Source of the DNA: Pyrrhosoma nymphula
Taxonomy: Eukaryota > Arthropoda > Insecta > Odonata > Coenagrionidae
Direction of reading: 5' to 3'
Assembly (NCBI GenBank): GCA_963573305.1
Contig: OY754335.1
Location: forward strand, 18,329,501-18,393,500
Length of the DNA: 64,000 nucleotides
In this document: one piece after another, positions 1 to 11,779 of the stretch
Layout of the letters: each line of letters begins with the position of its first letter
Numbering within the stretch: position 1 is the first letter of the stretch
Made by a program: the position numbers and the translations under genes
The notes under the pieces: generated by a model
Databases searched by the model: none
What the model was told of the DNA's origin: nothing
What the model saw: the letters and a program-made list of their open reading frames with translations, nothing else

Positions 1-1490
1 TGGTGAAATTGTGACGCCGCCGTTTCAATTATGTAATGTTTCTTGTTGTAATATCAATATTTGAACAATAAATAGTCATTCATTCGTATTATTAAGGGTG
101 GCTAAAGTTTGGGAAGTTACGTAGCACTGAAGGGGTTATTTCTAATAAGCATTTTTGCCGTGTGCTAAGCCAGAAGAAAGATTATATGCATCTAACTAAG
201 TTTATTGTTTAGCAGCCAAGGGGGGCTCAATATTATGAGAAGATAATATTCTGTTGCACTCCATCACTGCGCTTTATCATTGTATTTTCCCCCTTCCTTT
301 ATCACTTGATTACTTGACACTCCTGACTAAGCCGTGATAAATAATCGTGAAATGACCACAATATCATCGCGTTCGCAGTGAATTAGGCGAACCACTTTCT
401 CACAGAGTATACATGCATCCCCCCCAATCAAAAATGTGGTGTGCTTCTCACAAAAGCCACCGACACACCAACGCCTCCAACAACGAGGGCCAATCGACCT
501 TTTAGAGTCTTATCGGAATCGGGGGAATAGATTTACGACAAGTGCAGGTGTTGTCCTCTTTCTGCTCCCGCTCCTTTAAGTACCGCAGCGCCGGAGGTTT
601 CCTCTCTTCACGGCGGGTTTGGTAAGCTTCCATTGAATCGAGGTGGCGACTTTCGGCGTTTGATTGACGGCGGCGACACTATCGCAATAAAGCAAACGAA
701 CTCGCGGAGGTCGCACGTGCCTAATTGGATGACGTTGGCCTTTTTTTTTCTTCGTGTATGGATCTGTTTGCTCACACGATCCCGACGTATCCTGCCGTGG
801 GACGTATTTATGAGCGTTCCGCTGTATTATTTCACCTTAAGAACGATAAGGCAGAGGGATACTTCGCAAACAAGCGAGTCTTTTAAGCCTATCTCTGGAC
901 TTGTACCGCGGATAGCTAATTAAAAGTTCTTTAGGTCCCGGGAGAACATCGGAATAATTTTTGTTTTGCGATAAACGATGATTCATCATGGAGTAAAAGA
1001 AAATCCATCACAGGTATTATCATTATTTCAAGTTTGCTATGGTATGTTGGCGAAGATTGATACAAATGTTACCCCTTAGTTTCGAAAATTTTACCTATGT
1101 TGAATGATGACTATTCTTTAATTTCAGTGGTAAAACATAATATGCATACCTAACTTTAATAATTGAATCATTATATTAGATTAAATTTTGAAAACCATTC
1201 AAACCTGCGTCAACCTCCTAAAAACTAATATCAAGACAAGTTTGTTTATTTCATGGACTACTTTTAAATGCAAATATGATGCAGAATGCTAACGAAAGTT
1301 GTGGAAATGAAAACGAGAGCAATAGGTATATTCCTAACGGTAAAACTATTCTTAAAATATGGTAAAATTATAAAATTCCTAGCTTCCTAGATTTTGAGAC
1401 AACCCAGAGCACTTTTCCTGACCCATCTTTTTCCTTCTCCGCCGAAAGTGGCGCCGCCACCTGTTTCCTGGCCAAATCACCGCGGAGCCC
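1..1490. other. No gene recognised
   Basis: AT-rich sequence with a somewhat CpG-richer part at about 470-950. The open frame at 633-923 has no recognisable domain. I looked here on the minus strand for a further exon of the P/THAP transposase and saw none. Confidence 0.5.
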
Positions 1491-1493
1491 CTG

Positions 1494-4400
1494 TCACGTT
1501 TCAATCGTCACGGACACGGATACAGGCGTACGTGAATTCATAGCATGAATTACACCTGCCACACGCTCTATAAAGACAGTGGATGGGTCACAGTCCTCCA
1601 AGTTTTCATGGCGTGGTTGGAACATCTTCATGGCAACAGCAACCTTACGCCCAAAAAACTAACGGACGAGAGGAGTAACATATTTATGAAATACAAGATA
1701 TTCACCGGTACAAGAGCACCATAAATAATAACTCCACCAAAAATATCTTGTGCTTTAAACAATGACAATGTAGGTATCAACAAAACATGCTCATATAATG
1801 CTATCAGAGCTACTAAGTCAATCAATACACCTATGGCATAAATATTAATGTATTTGAATAAAACTCAAGGAACATGGAATGAGTTTAATGGGATATTTCA
1901 ATTTTCATTGAAGGCTAATATAAAAATTAATACAATACCTGAAAAGCCCTGGCCACATTCATCTTCTGGTATGGCTTGGGGTGAATATGCTCCATTGTTA
2001 GCTTTGGACAAGCTTTCAACTGAAAGCTGGTGATATTGTCCAAGTGAACAACAGTCTCCCAGTGCCTCAATTTCAGAACACCATCCGGAGTCTGTAAACA
2101 CGAAAGATAATCAATTATTAGTAAATGAGGGTCAATAGAAACAATATTACTCAGAAACTACTGCTCTTCACAAAGTTTGAGTTAATTTACCACATACATG
2201 GAATTTTTATGCAATATGAGATGTTTAAGTATTCATAGCTCCAATGGATTTATCAGGCAAAACTCACCCAAGTTTCAGTATGGGATACCAAAAAATTTCT
2301 CAAATTCTTCACTAAATGTGGGAAATCTGAGGCAAACCACAACCTCCTGGAGGGATTGAATGGATGACTGCAGCTAACTCTAGTTGCATCAATCCCAAAA
2401 TGCTTCCACATGGAGCGATTCCACTGTGCTCCATCAGTGGTGACCAAATCCACATAGAAGCCGGCCTTTTCCATCAATATGATGCACTCCAATATCAGGT
2501 GGTGCAGGACTGTGCTGGATGCACATCCCTTACTTAAAAAGCAAGCCAAAGCCTGCACCCACCTGCCTCTAAATGGCTGATACATCATAACCAAAGCATG
2601 GTCCCCTCTCTGGTTTTTTTGATGAAATGGGGTGTGGTCTCCCAAGCTGGTGAACCCATTTATTTTCAGAGTCTTCTTGTCAAAAGCTAAGCATTTTGAT
2701 AGCTTCATTTCGTCAACGAGAAGTGTACCTGCAAAACAAGTTACAAAAATGTTAGACACAGGTCAATGAGAAAAATACTGACACTTTTTATGATTTGAAT
2801 TCTACCCCTTCTGTCTTCCTCTGGAAGTTCACCAGCTTTCAGCTTCAAACATTTGAAGGTGGTCTCTTGGAATCCATACGTTCCTTTCACACTTTCCAAG
2901 TAACGCTTAAGGGTGGTCATACATGGAAGTGCTAGAATGCCATGAGTTCTGATGTGCTCATATGCCCGCCTACTTTTTATGCTAAGAAGAAGGCACTCAT
3001 ACACCCAATCACGGGTGTACCTTCTCCCCTTAGCACTGCGGGCTTTTGCTGCAGAAAAACATGCTTTGACAGCTTCCTGCTGGCATGATGGTAGGGTCGA
3101 AATTTGCTCACTTAGATCCTCTTTCGATTTACGAGCACACTCTTTCATCATGGTCTGCATTTTTATCTTGAGAAGATCAACCTGAAAAATCGACAATTAC
3201 AAGTGAATACCAATGTTGGTGCACATTGCCCCTCTAAGAGCCAACGAAGACCAACCACAATTTGTAAATTTCATTCAGCCAAAATATGAAATCAGATGAA
3301 TTTGTCTCTCAATAATTGATAAACTACTTATATACATTCCAAAGTAGTGTAATAAAATATGATCAAACCTTGTGCTGAAGGCGTGTGGCCCTTATGCGAC
3401 ACATCTTCAATGTCCTTCTCATGGTGCTGGCCCTTTTACTTTTTTCACAGCCCTGTCTTCTCCGGACTCTGTCAGCCATGAGTTTATTTGCCCTCCTACA
3501 AGGTGTGCACCAAGCACTGGGCCCTCTACCTCTGTTCCTTGGGGTTTTTGACGCCACATACCCCAGACATTTGGCAGCAACTCTGCACATCGTTGAAAGA
3601 ATCAAACCATCTCATTATGAAACACTGACCAAGGAAATACAGCAAGGTACTTAAGGCATATGCAAATATTCCATGCAAGAAAACAACAGACTTAAGTGTG
3701 ACCAAATTACTGCTACTGACACAAGAGATATATGTATTTGTGTAAGTACTTATTTGGAGAATATGGAACAACCTACTCTTCACAAGTGCTAACCTTTACA
3801 CCTTTAACCTCACACCTGCATTTCTCAAGTATGCTACATAAATGTGTATGTATAAAGGTATAACCCATCATACCTATGAAAAGTTGGGTGTACCATATCC
3901 TCTATACTAATTTAATATAAGCTACAAAAAATTGCATGATTACACAATTCACACTCACCATTATGTACTTTGAGGTTATCCACAGTGATAGTATGAATGA
4001 TATTCCAATTTCAATGCACCATTTGATGGCAAGGTATTAGGTAAGGAGAAGGGGAAGACAGGGTAGTGAAAGGAGCGATATCTTCACAAGGGAAGACTAT
4101 ATCAAATGTTAATTACTGAATCGACCTGTGCTTTAGGTTGAAAATGCTTAAGAGATCCCAGACAAAACTTTCATTCTTTCAAACCAAAGAGATAAAGAGA
4201 GGTAGGAGGTATTCTGAGAATAAAAAGAAAGAATCTTCTACTCCCTCAGTCTCCTACTCACTCAGACATTCGTAACTTCATTAATAAAAATGGCACTTAA
4301 CAGATTAAAAAACCGCCCAGAAAGAATGAGTGAGCAAAAAAATGGAAAACAGCAAAATGAATTACTTCTATATATTACTCATTAATACCCCAAAGAAATG

Positions 4401-6115
4401 ATAAAAAGTAATTTTTTCCCTTGCCCTTCACACTGCAGTGAAAAAATAACTTCACAATGCTGAAATATGCATTATAAATTTTTCGAATCACTCCACATTT
4501 TGAGGGATTTGGAGAAATGAGAAGCAAGGCAGGCAAGGACAAATGATCTTTCGAGAGGAAAAAGTAGATGGACGTCCGCCACACACACCACCCGAAGGTT
4601 GAGTTGATATTGCATAAAAAATTATTAGGTCACAATTAGTAGTAACCACCATATTAAAAATCAGAGAAATTAATGTTAAGGGTTCAAACACTGACACGAA
4701 ATTTATTCATATCATAAAATTGTATGTACATTACCTTTCTCCATCGATGGTCTTATCAGGAAAACCAGCACAGACCAGCAACCCATTAATAAAGTGGAGT
4801 ACATCTGAAATATCTGCGAGGTTCATCACTGTTTTTAAACCACTGACAGCAACCTCTTTCCCATGGAACAGGACCTAGAGAATATAGCCGCGTTAATATG
4901 AATGTAAATCGTAAATTTGCCATGGCACAATGAATTGATGACAATGAATTTGATTATGTTAATTAGTAATGAACACGAAATAATTTAGAAAAAGTTAATA
5001 GCTCACCTTGATACCCAGGTTGTCACCTACAACCACCGTTTTCTCGCACACGAAGTCATTTCTCACACAGAGAAACACTGCACAATTGCTGACGATGGCT
5101 GTTGTCCAGTTCGGTCCTGGAAGATGTATTCCGCTTATTCCCTCGATAATGGTACATAGAGAGAAAACTGGAACTGCTGGAACTTCCAATGCCGTCGTTT
5201 CTTCCTGCACTTTCAACGGGGTCCTAATCCCAGCTAAATTGGCCAGCAAAGCTAAATTCTCTGCTCCAACTGCGTCGAACTCGTTGCTTGAGCGCCCCGT
5301 TGAATCTGGAGGCACGATGGAACCCCTCTCCTTCGGAGGTTTCCGAGGTTTGATTTCCCGGCTCATGTAGCGCGGGCAATTGGGAAATTTAATTGGAAAG
5401 GCATCGGGTTTCAGTATGGGCCTCTCCCTACCAATTTTCGAAATTGAACCATCTGGCATAGGGATTTCGAAAAACCGAATTACAGAATCCTCCGAGAAGT
5501 GATCCTCACAGACAACATCCCTCTCCGAAAACTCTCTATCCAATCGTGGAATAACCCTCCGCCATTTCAGAATTTGGGCTTCGTTCTGTGAATATTAAAT
5601 ATTGCATTAAGGACGTCTATGGAGATGTGTGGCTGTCTTATGAAGAAAATAATCTTCTGATCCCGGCGCTTACAACCATGGCGGACACAATGAACACGTG
5701 GCTTTTGAAATAAGACTATTTTAAAAATGGCTTCACGAGACCGTTAAAAATACTTTTACTTGTACAAACATGTAATTAATTTATTCACACATTAATTACT
5801 GAATTTAATTCCTAAAACAACGAGGTTCACCGTTACCTCATTCACTTCCGGTTGAGTACATAAAACGGTATATCAATTAAAACAAGAGTATCTGTAAAAT
5901 CATCTAAATAACCTCGAAAATTTCAAGCAATCTATACTAATTTATTAATGTTATAACCTATGCAAAATTAACGATTCATATAACACTCAAATAGATTTAC
6001 CAACCTTCGCTTTGAACAGGCTTCGGTTTCGTAAGCCCAACTCCTTATTTGTCTTTTTTGGCTTGTCGTAGCCACCGTCGCACCCAGGGACAAAGCAACG
6101 ACGGTTACGCCACAT
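1494..6115 (-). CDS. THAP-domain P-element-type transposase, eight exons, C-terminally short
   Basis: Exons on the minus strand are 6115-6005, 5585-5007, 4874-4735, 3582-3369, 3181-2806, 2728-2268, 2091-1939 and 1658-1494. Every intron is GT-AG and the phases fit, giving 2,199 nt (732 residues plus TGA). Residues 1-70 form a THAP zinc finger: C7-x4-C12, W45, then CEDH with C63 and H66, and LKPDAFP. Residues 277-348 are basic and Cys-rich. Residues 349-470 match the P-transposase helical region. Residues 474-627 are the RNase H-like core, with D479 in LLVDEMKLS and D572 in VTTDGAQWNRSMW, followed by SDFPHLVKNLRNF. Residues 628-720 match the GTP-binding insertion region. Family members continue well past this point and carry the last acidic catalytic residue there; I find no such exon between 1 and 1490. 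It may be a truncated P element or a domesticated gene. The start is the only ATG upstream of the first Cys pair. No flanking inverted ends were recognised. Confidence 0.82.
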
Positions 6116-6359
6116 TCTTAAAGTCTATAAACCTTAATTCAACTACTTTCAAAAGGAAAACTACTGTTTATAGAGATTTAACTCGACGCAGGCACAGGCA
6201 CTTGCACTTCCAGCAATGGAGAATATCGGGAATGGATAGGTCCCTATTTTTTACAGCGCCACGATGCGGACAATTTGCAAAGCTATTAAAATGCTAGCGA
6301 AATGACAGCAGAAAACAGCGCTTCTCGTGGACGACTCGAGAATCCTTTATACAGTATTC

Positions 6360-6600
6360 TTGGTCACGGACAAGATGGACTGAGTGGTTTGTGACGTCGC
6401 ACTCTGTGCAAACCACGCGGGAGACCCATCCCCGGCAGCTGTTCGAGTGGTCAAAACGTCAGCGGTGAAAAACAAGAGCGTAGTCTTCTCTTGCCGCCCC
6501 ACGTCCGGACATTGCGGGCCCCTCGAAGCAAGGGCCTTCCGCAAACGAACGGGTTTGTTCCGGGGCCGCGCTTAAAAGGGTCATTGAAAGGGCGTGTATG
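6360..6600. promoter_or_regulatory. CpG-rich stretch upstream of the THAP/P gene
   Basis: A GC- and CpG-rich patch inside AT-rich DNA lies about 250-480 bases upstream of the start codon of the minus-strand THAP/P gene. It could hold the promoter, but no TATA box or initiator is clear. The assignment is inference from position and composition only. Confidence 0.25.
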
Positions 6601-6769
6601 AAAAGGGAATGTAACTCACTGAAGGGTGTAGGGGTTGTAAATTGGGTAAACAGTGAGAATTTCGCCGGGTGCCATATTACAGGGAGGGAGCTAGAGGTGT
6701 GAGGGTCTTCCGGGATTGTGCACGCGTTTTAGTAGATGATGAAGTATATATGTATGCTTTTGGAATTAA

Positions 6770-7336
6770 GTTAGTTTGAGCGATATATCGCGTCGCCTAG
6801 AATTTGATGAATTTGATCTCATTTTCAATAAAAAAACTCCCATCTTTCCAGTGATACTAAATTGCCTTGCCGAACCCCTTACAACCCCTTGCCGAACTAT
6901 TTTTCGAGCAATTTGCCTAAAAATATAAGCTGTTTTACATGGGAAAGATTACGGCAACCCACCAGAGGGAGAATATTGAAAACATTTAGGAATTCATAAC
7001 GCCTAGATTTCGTCAAAAAAGTAACGGTGAGTAGTTTGTATCAACTATTTTAAAAATTAATCATTTACTCACCGCAGTAAGTTTTACAAAGTTGCAATAT
7101 AAAACCTGTGGTGAAGGCGTTTTCAATGCACGGAGTGAATAAATGAGTCAAGTTAGAGACACATGTAGATATATTTATTTAATTACTGAGAATTTTTGTC
7201 ACAAATAGCTATATTTTTGCGCCATTAATGTTACGATATTTACTTCATACTTCTTACAGGTGCTGCAATAAAATAAAAATGGAATATGGTCTCCATTATG
7301 AATAGGCATCTTGGGAAGAATCTCGCACTAAGTACC
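6770..7336 (-). mobile_element. Non-autonomous TTAA-flanked transposon, copy B (inverted)
   Basis: A 567-bp element lies between TTAA at 6766-6769 and TTAA at 7337-7340. Its outer end begins GTTAGTTTGAGCGATA, its inner end (minus strand) GGTACTTAGTGCGAGA. It aligns along its length, in inverse orientation, with the better-preserved copy at 26431-26979, sharing TAAGCTGTTTTACATGGGA and ATGGAGACCATATTC. No coding frame. A TTAA target with short inverted ends suggests mobilisation by a piggyBac-like transposase; that is inference. Confidence 0.75.
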
Positions 7337-7340
7337 TTAA

Positions 7341-7820
7341 GGTAGTCAGAGCGAGATATTTCCCAAGTTATAATAGAAAACATATTCCGATTTTATTTGA
7401 AAATTTAGGCTGTAGTGATAAGCATTTCGTGAGTATTGTAGTATTAATAAGCAAAAACTTCGTTTTATTTAACTAGATTTCTCATTTATTTGCTGAATTT
7501 AAATGTTTAAGTCCTTAACTTGGCTAGTTTTTTGCACTGTACGCAGAAAATGTCCTTACAACTAAAGGTTTTCGTGCAATTTTAGAAAAAGTAATACAGT
7601 GAGTAATGAACTTATTCTAAAAAATAATTGAGAAAACATACGAACTACAGAACGTTAAATTTCTGACACGATTTATTCGTCAGAACTACTTCATTATTTA
7701 AATTATGGGTCCCTGGCATACATAACCGTAAAATGTCCCTTGAAACGGCTATTAGGTTTTGGCAGATATAAACACTTTTCTCAGTAATACTCGAATTTTG
7801 GAGATAACTTATTGATTAAA
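7341..7820 (+). mobile_element. Non-autonomous TTAA-flanked transposon, copy C, right end decayed
   Basis: Starts GGTAGTCAGAGCGAGATA directly after the TTAA at 7337-7340 that also ends copy B. It follows the plus-strand order of the copy at 26431 (inverted end, AACATATTCCGATTTTATTT, then AATAATTGAGAAAACAT) until about 7700. The far end is not recognisable, so the limit is approximate. Confidence 0.6.
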
Positions 7821-7829
7821 TAGTAAATT

Positions 7830-8070
7830 TCTGGCGGTAAAGGAAACAACACGGTTATAATGATCCTTCTATAGCCCTAAAGTATCCCTAAAATTAACGA
7901 GTGGTTTAATAAATCACTATCGGTGAAATAATTCTTCGTCAGAGTCGGCCAAATAAATCTTTGCCCCCACTTGTAAAATAGCTTGGGCCGGCTCTGGTCT
8001 CAATGCTGGCGTTCGTTTCTGTGTCCGACTTTAACATCGTCTTTTCACTCACTTACTTGACTCAACTGCC
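7830..8070. other. No feature recognised
   Basis: AT-rich spacer. Nothing supportable apart from the hammerhead-like motif that begins at 8073. Confidence 0.4.
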
Positions 8071-8072
8071 CT

Positions 8073-8105
8073 CAAGATGATGCGTTAGTGGGAAATCGAA
8101 ACGTC
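8073..8105 (+). ncRNA. Hammerhead-like motif (degenerate)
   Basis: Contains GATGA, a spacer, then CGAAACGTC. This matches the order of hammerhead core parts CUGANGA, helix II, GAAA, GUC, with the first box incomplete (AAGATGA). Such motifs with a very short palindromic helix III are known in Penelope-like retroelements. Probably inactive here. Confidence 0.3.
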
Positions 8106-8219
8106 AGCCTGCATGGTGATCATAACCCAGATCATAACCCGAGACGAATATCTGCGTCGATTGAGGGCCTGCGGTCAAGCTAGTGTTTAGGCCTAAATTT
8201 CCTTCCCTCACTATTTCTG

Positions 8220-8440
8220 TCTTCCTATCTTTCATCGTTCCTTTTCTTTTTCTTCATCTTCCGCTCTTATCCATTAAATGATGAGATCATCATCGTTTGA
8301 ATATTCTACCAGCTGATCGGTAGGTTTTTGGACAATTCTTATCCTAACACCCTCGTTTCTGGAATATATTCTCACTTTCCCCTATGTAATTTGCTCCTCA
8401 TCAGATAACCTCTGCCTATCTTTCATCGTCCAAAAAAGAT
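8220..8440 (-). mobile_element. 3' end of a non-LTR retrotransposon, fragment
   Basis: The segment TATTCTACCAGCTGATCGGT with the downstream TTTTTGGACAATTCTTATCC resembles the 3' end of the large minus-strand LINE at 45820 (TATTCTACTAGCTGATTGGT, then TTCTTGGACAGTCCCCATCC). It is a short truncated copy; its limits are approximate. Confidence 0.5.
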
Positions 8441-8549
8441 GTGAAATTCTGGAAAAGTTATTCAAAAAAGACAGTACATTTTTACGCTTTCATAGTGTTT
8501 AATAAAAATTTCTCATACTGTGTCCAGTCCTACGAAGAGTTGGAGAAAA

Positions 8550-8815
8550 AAGAAGTAGGATGAAAATTTTGAGTAGAAGAAAGAACAAACTTATTGAAAA
8601 CATTTCGCGACGCAGCAGTGTATTGAAAACAGCAATGGGAGGAGAAATCAATGTGAAGAATTACAGAGGAAGACCACCAAGAATGGAATACATCGTGAAA
8701 ATTATGGAGATTGTCAATGTGTATTTTTTTTTAATTTTGTAGGAATTGAGTGGATGGCAGAGAGGAGAGTTGAGTGGAGAGCTGCAGCAAACAAATCTTT
8801 GGATTGATGACTGCT
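8550..8815 (+). pseudogene. Non-LTR retrotransposon C-terminal fragment
   Basis: The plus strand reads RRKNKLIENISRRSSVLKT, then NYRGRPPRMEYIVKIMEIV and, in another frame, ELSGWQRGEL with the family-typical ending close to WRAAANKSLD. This is the C-terminal tail of a LINE reverse transcriptase protein (GRPRMEYI type) with a frameshift near 8725-8740. A relative lies on the minus strand at 27150-27440. Confidence 0.7.
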
Positions 8816-8819
8816 GATG

Positions 8820-10000
8820 GTGATGACTACTGCACCTACTGTATAGCTCCTCGTGAGGCGTCAATCATACCGGTTTCAGGAATGATTCAATCGCTCGTCT
8901 GCGACTCTTTTGAATGGATAAACGGAAATCACCTCGAATGAAGCCGTTTTCCTTACGAGCAACCCCGAAGCACACGAAACGTTCCGAATTAATGGCTAAA
9001 TAAATACACAGGGGGAGAAGAGGGAGTGTATCATGGGGCAGGCCCATCATTCGGGGCTTTTAACGCGTTGCCCTCGTCCGAGAATACCGTTACGAGGACC
9101 AGGGGCACTTGGTTTGCGTGGGGGGTAGTCCCTGGGATTTGATGAACGGCACGCGTGCCCCTTACTCCCCCACCCCTATCCCATCACACCCTCTTCGGGT
9201 CGTCCGTACCGCGGGGGATGAATTGTGTACCCAGCTGCCAGAGATATGCGAGGGCGTCCTTCCTGCGACATCCACAAGGAACTGAGGGACGCGGAAGGTC
9301 TCAAGACTGGTCAATTAATTTTAGCTTCAGTAGTAGTTTCACATCGCTACTAGGCTTTTTCATAGTGGCTGGGTATAATATAAGTATGAGAATTTGTGGA
9401 ACATTACGCCATTCACACGGAGAATAAGTGAACGGCAGTTGCGAAATATTTTGTGCTTCCCCGACGCATCGTCTGAGTCAACGAGTCTAGGGCTCTTCCG
9501 TTAGGTTAGGTCCTTCATTTTTATTGGCGTTTCGATCGTTTACTATATCGTACATACCTTCTTCAGGGGTAGAGGATGAAGGCGATGAAGGAGTGTTTTG
9601 TCGAAATTCTAATCTTGAAAAATATGAAGGATTATTGCATAAAACGTCGTTAGAAATTAATAAAAATATCCGGTCAGAATCCCGAGAAATCATAACTCTG
9701 AGGGGCAGTTGAAGACTTTCGCGTCAATGGATTAAGCATCGAGGTTTTCAAAGATAATAGTGATCTCTATTTCCAGGGATGATACGTGATACCTTTCTTG
9801 CCCAAGAATTCATATTGAACAAATTTTCCAATAATTGCGGTAGCACAAATGATAAGGTATGCAGTCATGCGCACGGGTGATGTTTTTTCAGGGCGAATTT
9901 CACCCTCTAGTGTATATACCCATAATGGAATTTTTGTTAAGATTTACGGAGCCCAATTTGCCTCAGTTGTCAGAGGGAACAACATTGTATAGTTGGTACA
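8820..10000. other. No gene recognised
   Basis: Unassigned sequence with a GC-richer part at about 9030-9300. The short open frames here have no recognisable domains. Confidence 0.4.
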
Positions 10001-10003
10001 CTA

Positions 10004-10550
10004 CGATGCATCTACACCTGCGAAGTACCGTGCAAGCCACCAATAGGGTTTGTGGCACGGGGTGATTACACACCTGGCATACAGCACTCGTCCCAGCACA
10101 AATCAGAACCTCGCACGTTCCCCTGGCCGCTAAGCGCAGACCAAAAAGCAGTCAGGAGAACAGTGCGTAATCAAACTAGAAACTGGGAGAGTGTTACTTA
10201 AATGAACATGCAAACATGCAGTGCAATGCTCATTACACATATAGTGATACATATTACTAATACTATTAATTTATGAATGCTACGAGATACTACTTCACGC
10301 AGAGAACAAATTAATGACGGACATATCAAGCGGTGTGAAGTGTTAGTAATGATGTTGTGTTATTAAACACAAGTGGAAATTCTACTCTACCTATTGAGGG
10401 TGGGAGTTTCATATGATTGATCTATCGCAACTATTATGATCCCTTATTGTACGTGGAAATAATGACATTTAAAATTTATCGGTTCTGAAGTCTATTTCCT
10501 TTATCTTATTCCTGTGATCGATTCTACCGTGGTACGTTGGATCTTGCAAA
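10004..10550 (+). repeat. Dispersed repeat family A, long copy
   Basis: Begins CATCTACACCTGCGAAGTAC with GTGCAAGCCACC and TTTGTGGCACGGGGTGAT, and about 430 bases later carries ATGATCCCTTATTGTACGTG and GGTTCTGAAGTCTATTTCC. Both blocks recur in the same order at 41081-41550; the first recurs at 42973 and 36395, the second at 44750 (minus). No coding capacity seen. The unit could be the end of a longer element. Confidence 0.6.
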
Positions 10551-10559
10551 ATATGTTGA

Positions 10560-11440
10560 ACGTCCGGCAAAAATTGTCTGCTTCGAACTTGCGCAAAATA
10601 TTTAACCTGTATTTCTCCCTTCGATCAGTTAGAGATTCCCACCCTAATTCCTTCAACAAATCGGTAATTACCCTAGCATATATCAGCAGATCGCAATATC
10701 ATTGAGCTGGGAGTTTCTATTTACTCTATTGTAATTCTAATGCTGAAGTAAATGTAGGTACTTGTTTTGTCAAAATTGGTTTTATTAAATCAAGATGTGT
10801 GATTCCTCTCAGAACCAGATAATGCTAGGTAGATTTATCTTCCGGAATTTTGAATGAATCAGGACCGACTAAAAAATTATAATTACACTTGTCCGGGGTA
10901 CAATGAAAGATATTCTTCCTATGCTTTGTTGGAGAGGTGGAGTGGCTTTGACTGCATTTGTTTAAGTACCTCGGATAAAACGTAGAATTTATTAATTACG
11001 TATAATAGGAACAGAATTAGAGTGTATTTTCAGTAACTACCGAAGAGCAATGTGACTGTTCTAGACCATAAATTTCCGGAAGTTAGTTGATCGCCGGAGG
11101 TTTCAGACGATAATTTTTGCCGTCCATGGTATATTAAAAGAAATTTAGGTGGATACAAATATAAATATCTAGTTTGAGGAGTTGATGCACTGGCCTCACA
11201 ATATGAAGTACTCAAGAGGTCGTATAAATAAAAATGAAATTGCAATAATTGTGAATGGTTGACTATAACAATGTGGAAATTAGAAAAAAACTACTCACAA
11301 TAGTATATAACACAACAAAATAGGTATAATATGCATTTTTTAATATTTAAAAGCACGGAAACGAATTAATAACCGGACCGATAAATTAGATAGTGTTAGT
11401 CTCATTTTTTAAAATCTCATCGCGATATAAGATAAAAATA
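10560..11440. other. No feature recognised
   Basis: AT-rich, unassigned; no supportable coding frame. Confidence 0.4.
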
Positions 11441-11446
11441 TTCGTG

Positions 11447-11580
11447 AAACTTCACTGACTTTTATAAAGGCTACGACCGGCTTCATCCAGCAGTGGAAAT
11501 CATCAGGCTAGCCCTCACCTGATAATGTCGATTGTTGACAGAAACCGGTCGTAGTATCAATAAAAGTCTGTGAAGTTTTT
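11447..11580. repeat. Imperfect hairpin with inverted hammerhead-like motifs
   Basis: The arms (11447-11484 and 11542-11579) pair as AAACTTCACTGACTTTTAT with its near-complement and CTACGACCGG with CCGGTCGTAG. Plus strand 11519-11550: CTGATAA, a TGTC/GACA stem, GAAA, CCGGTC. Minus strand 11506-11475: CTGATGA, a TCCA/TGGA stem, GAAG, CCGGTC. Each half resembles a hammerhead core with one core change (CUGAUGA to CTGATAA, and GAAA to GAAG). Confidence 0.55.
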
Positions 11581-11719
11581 AGAATTTTTTATTGCATAGC
11601 ATGGGCAATATAATTTTGAGAACATTACATCTTCATGCTACCCTGCAGGCCTCTGCTAGGGTATTACTGATTAAATTAAAAAAATATTCAGTGTAATCTA
11701 CACTATATTTGAGTGCCTA

Positions 11720-11755
11720 GACTAGTTTCGACGCTTTTAATGTATCATTATCAAG
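11720..11755 (-). ncRNA. Hammerhead-like motif (degenerate)
   Basis: The minus strand reads CTTGATAATGATACA, then AAAAGCGTCGAAACTAGTC. GAAA followed by a palindromic CTAG and GTC fits the short helix III type; the CUGANGA box is altered. Likely inactive. Confidence 0.3.
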
Positions 11756-11779
11756 AAGATGGTTTTTAATTCATTACTT

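Noticed and set aside
3385..3654. Plus-strand frame of 89 residues
   Set aside because: It is the complement of exon 4 of the THAP/P gene, which is supported by phase and splice sites.
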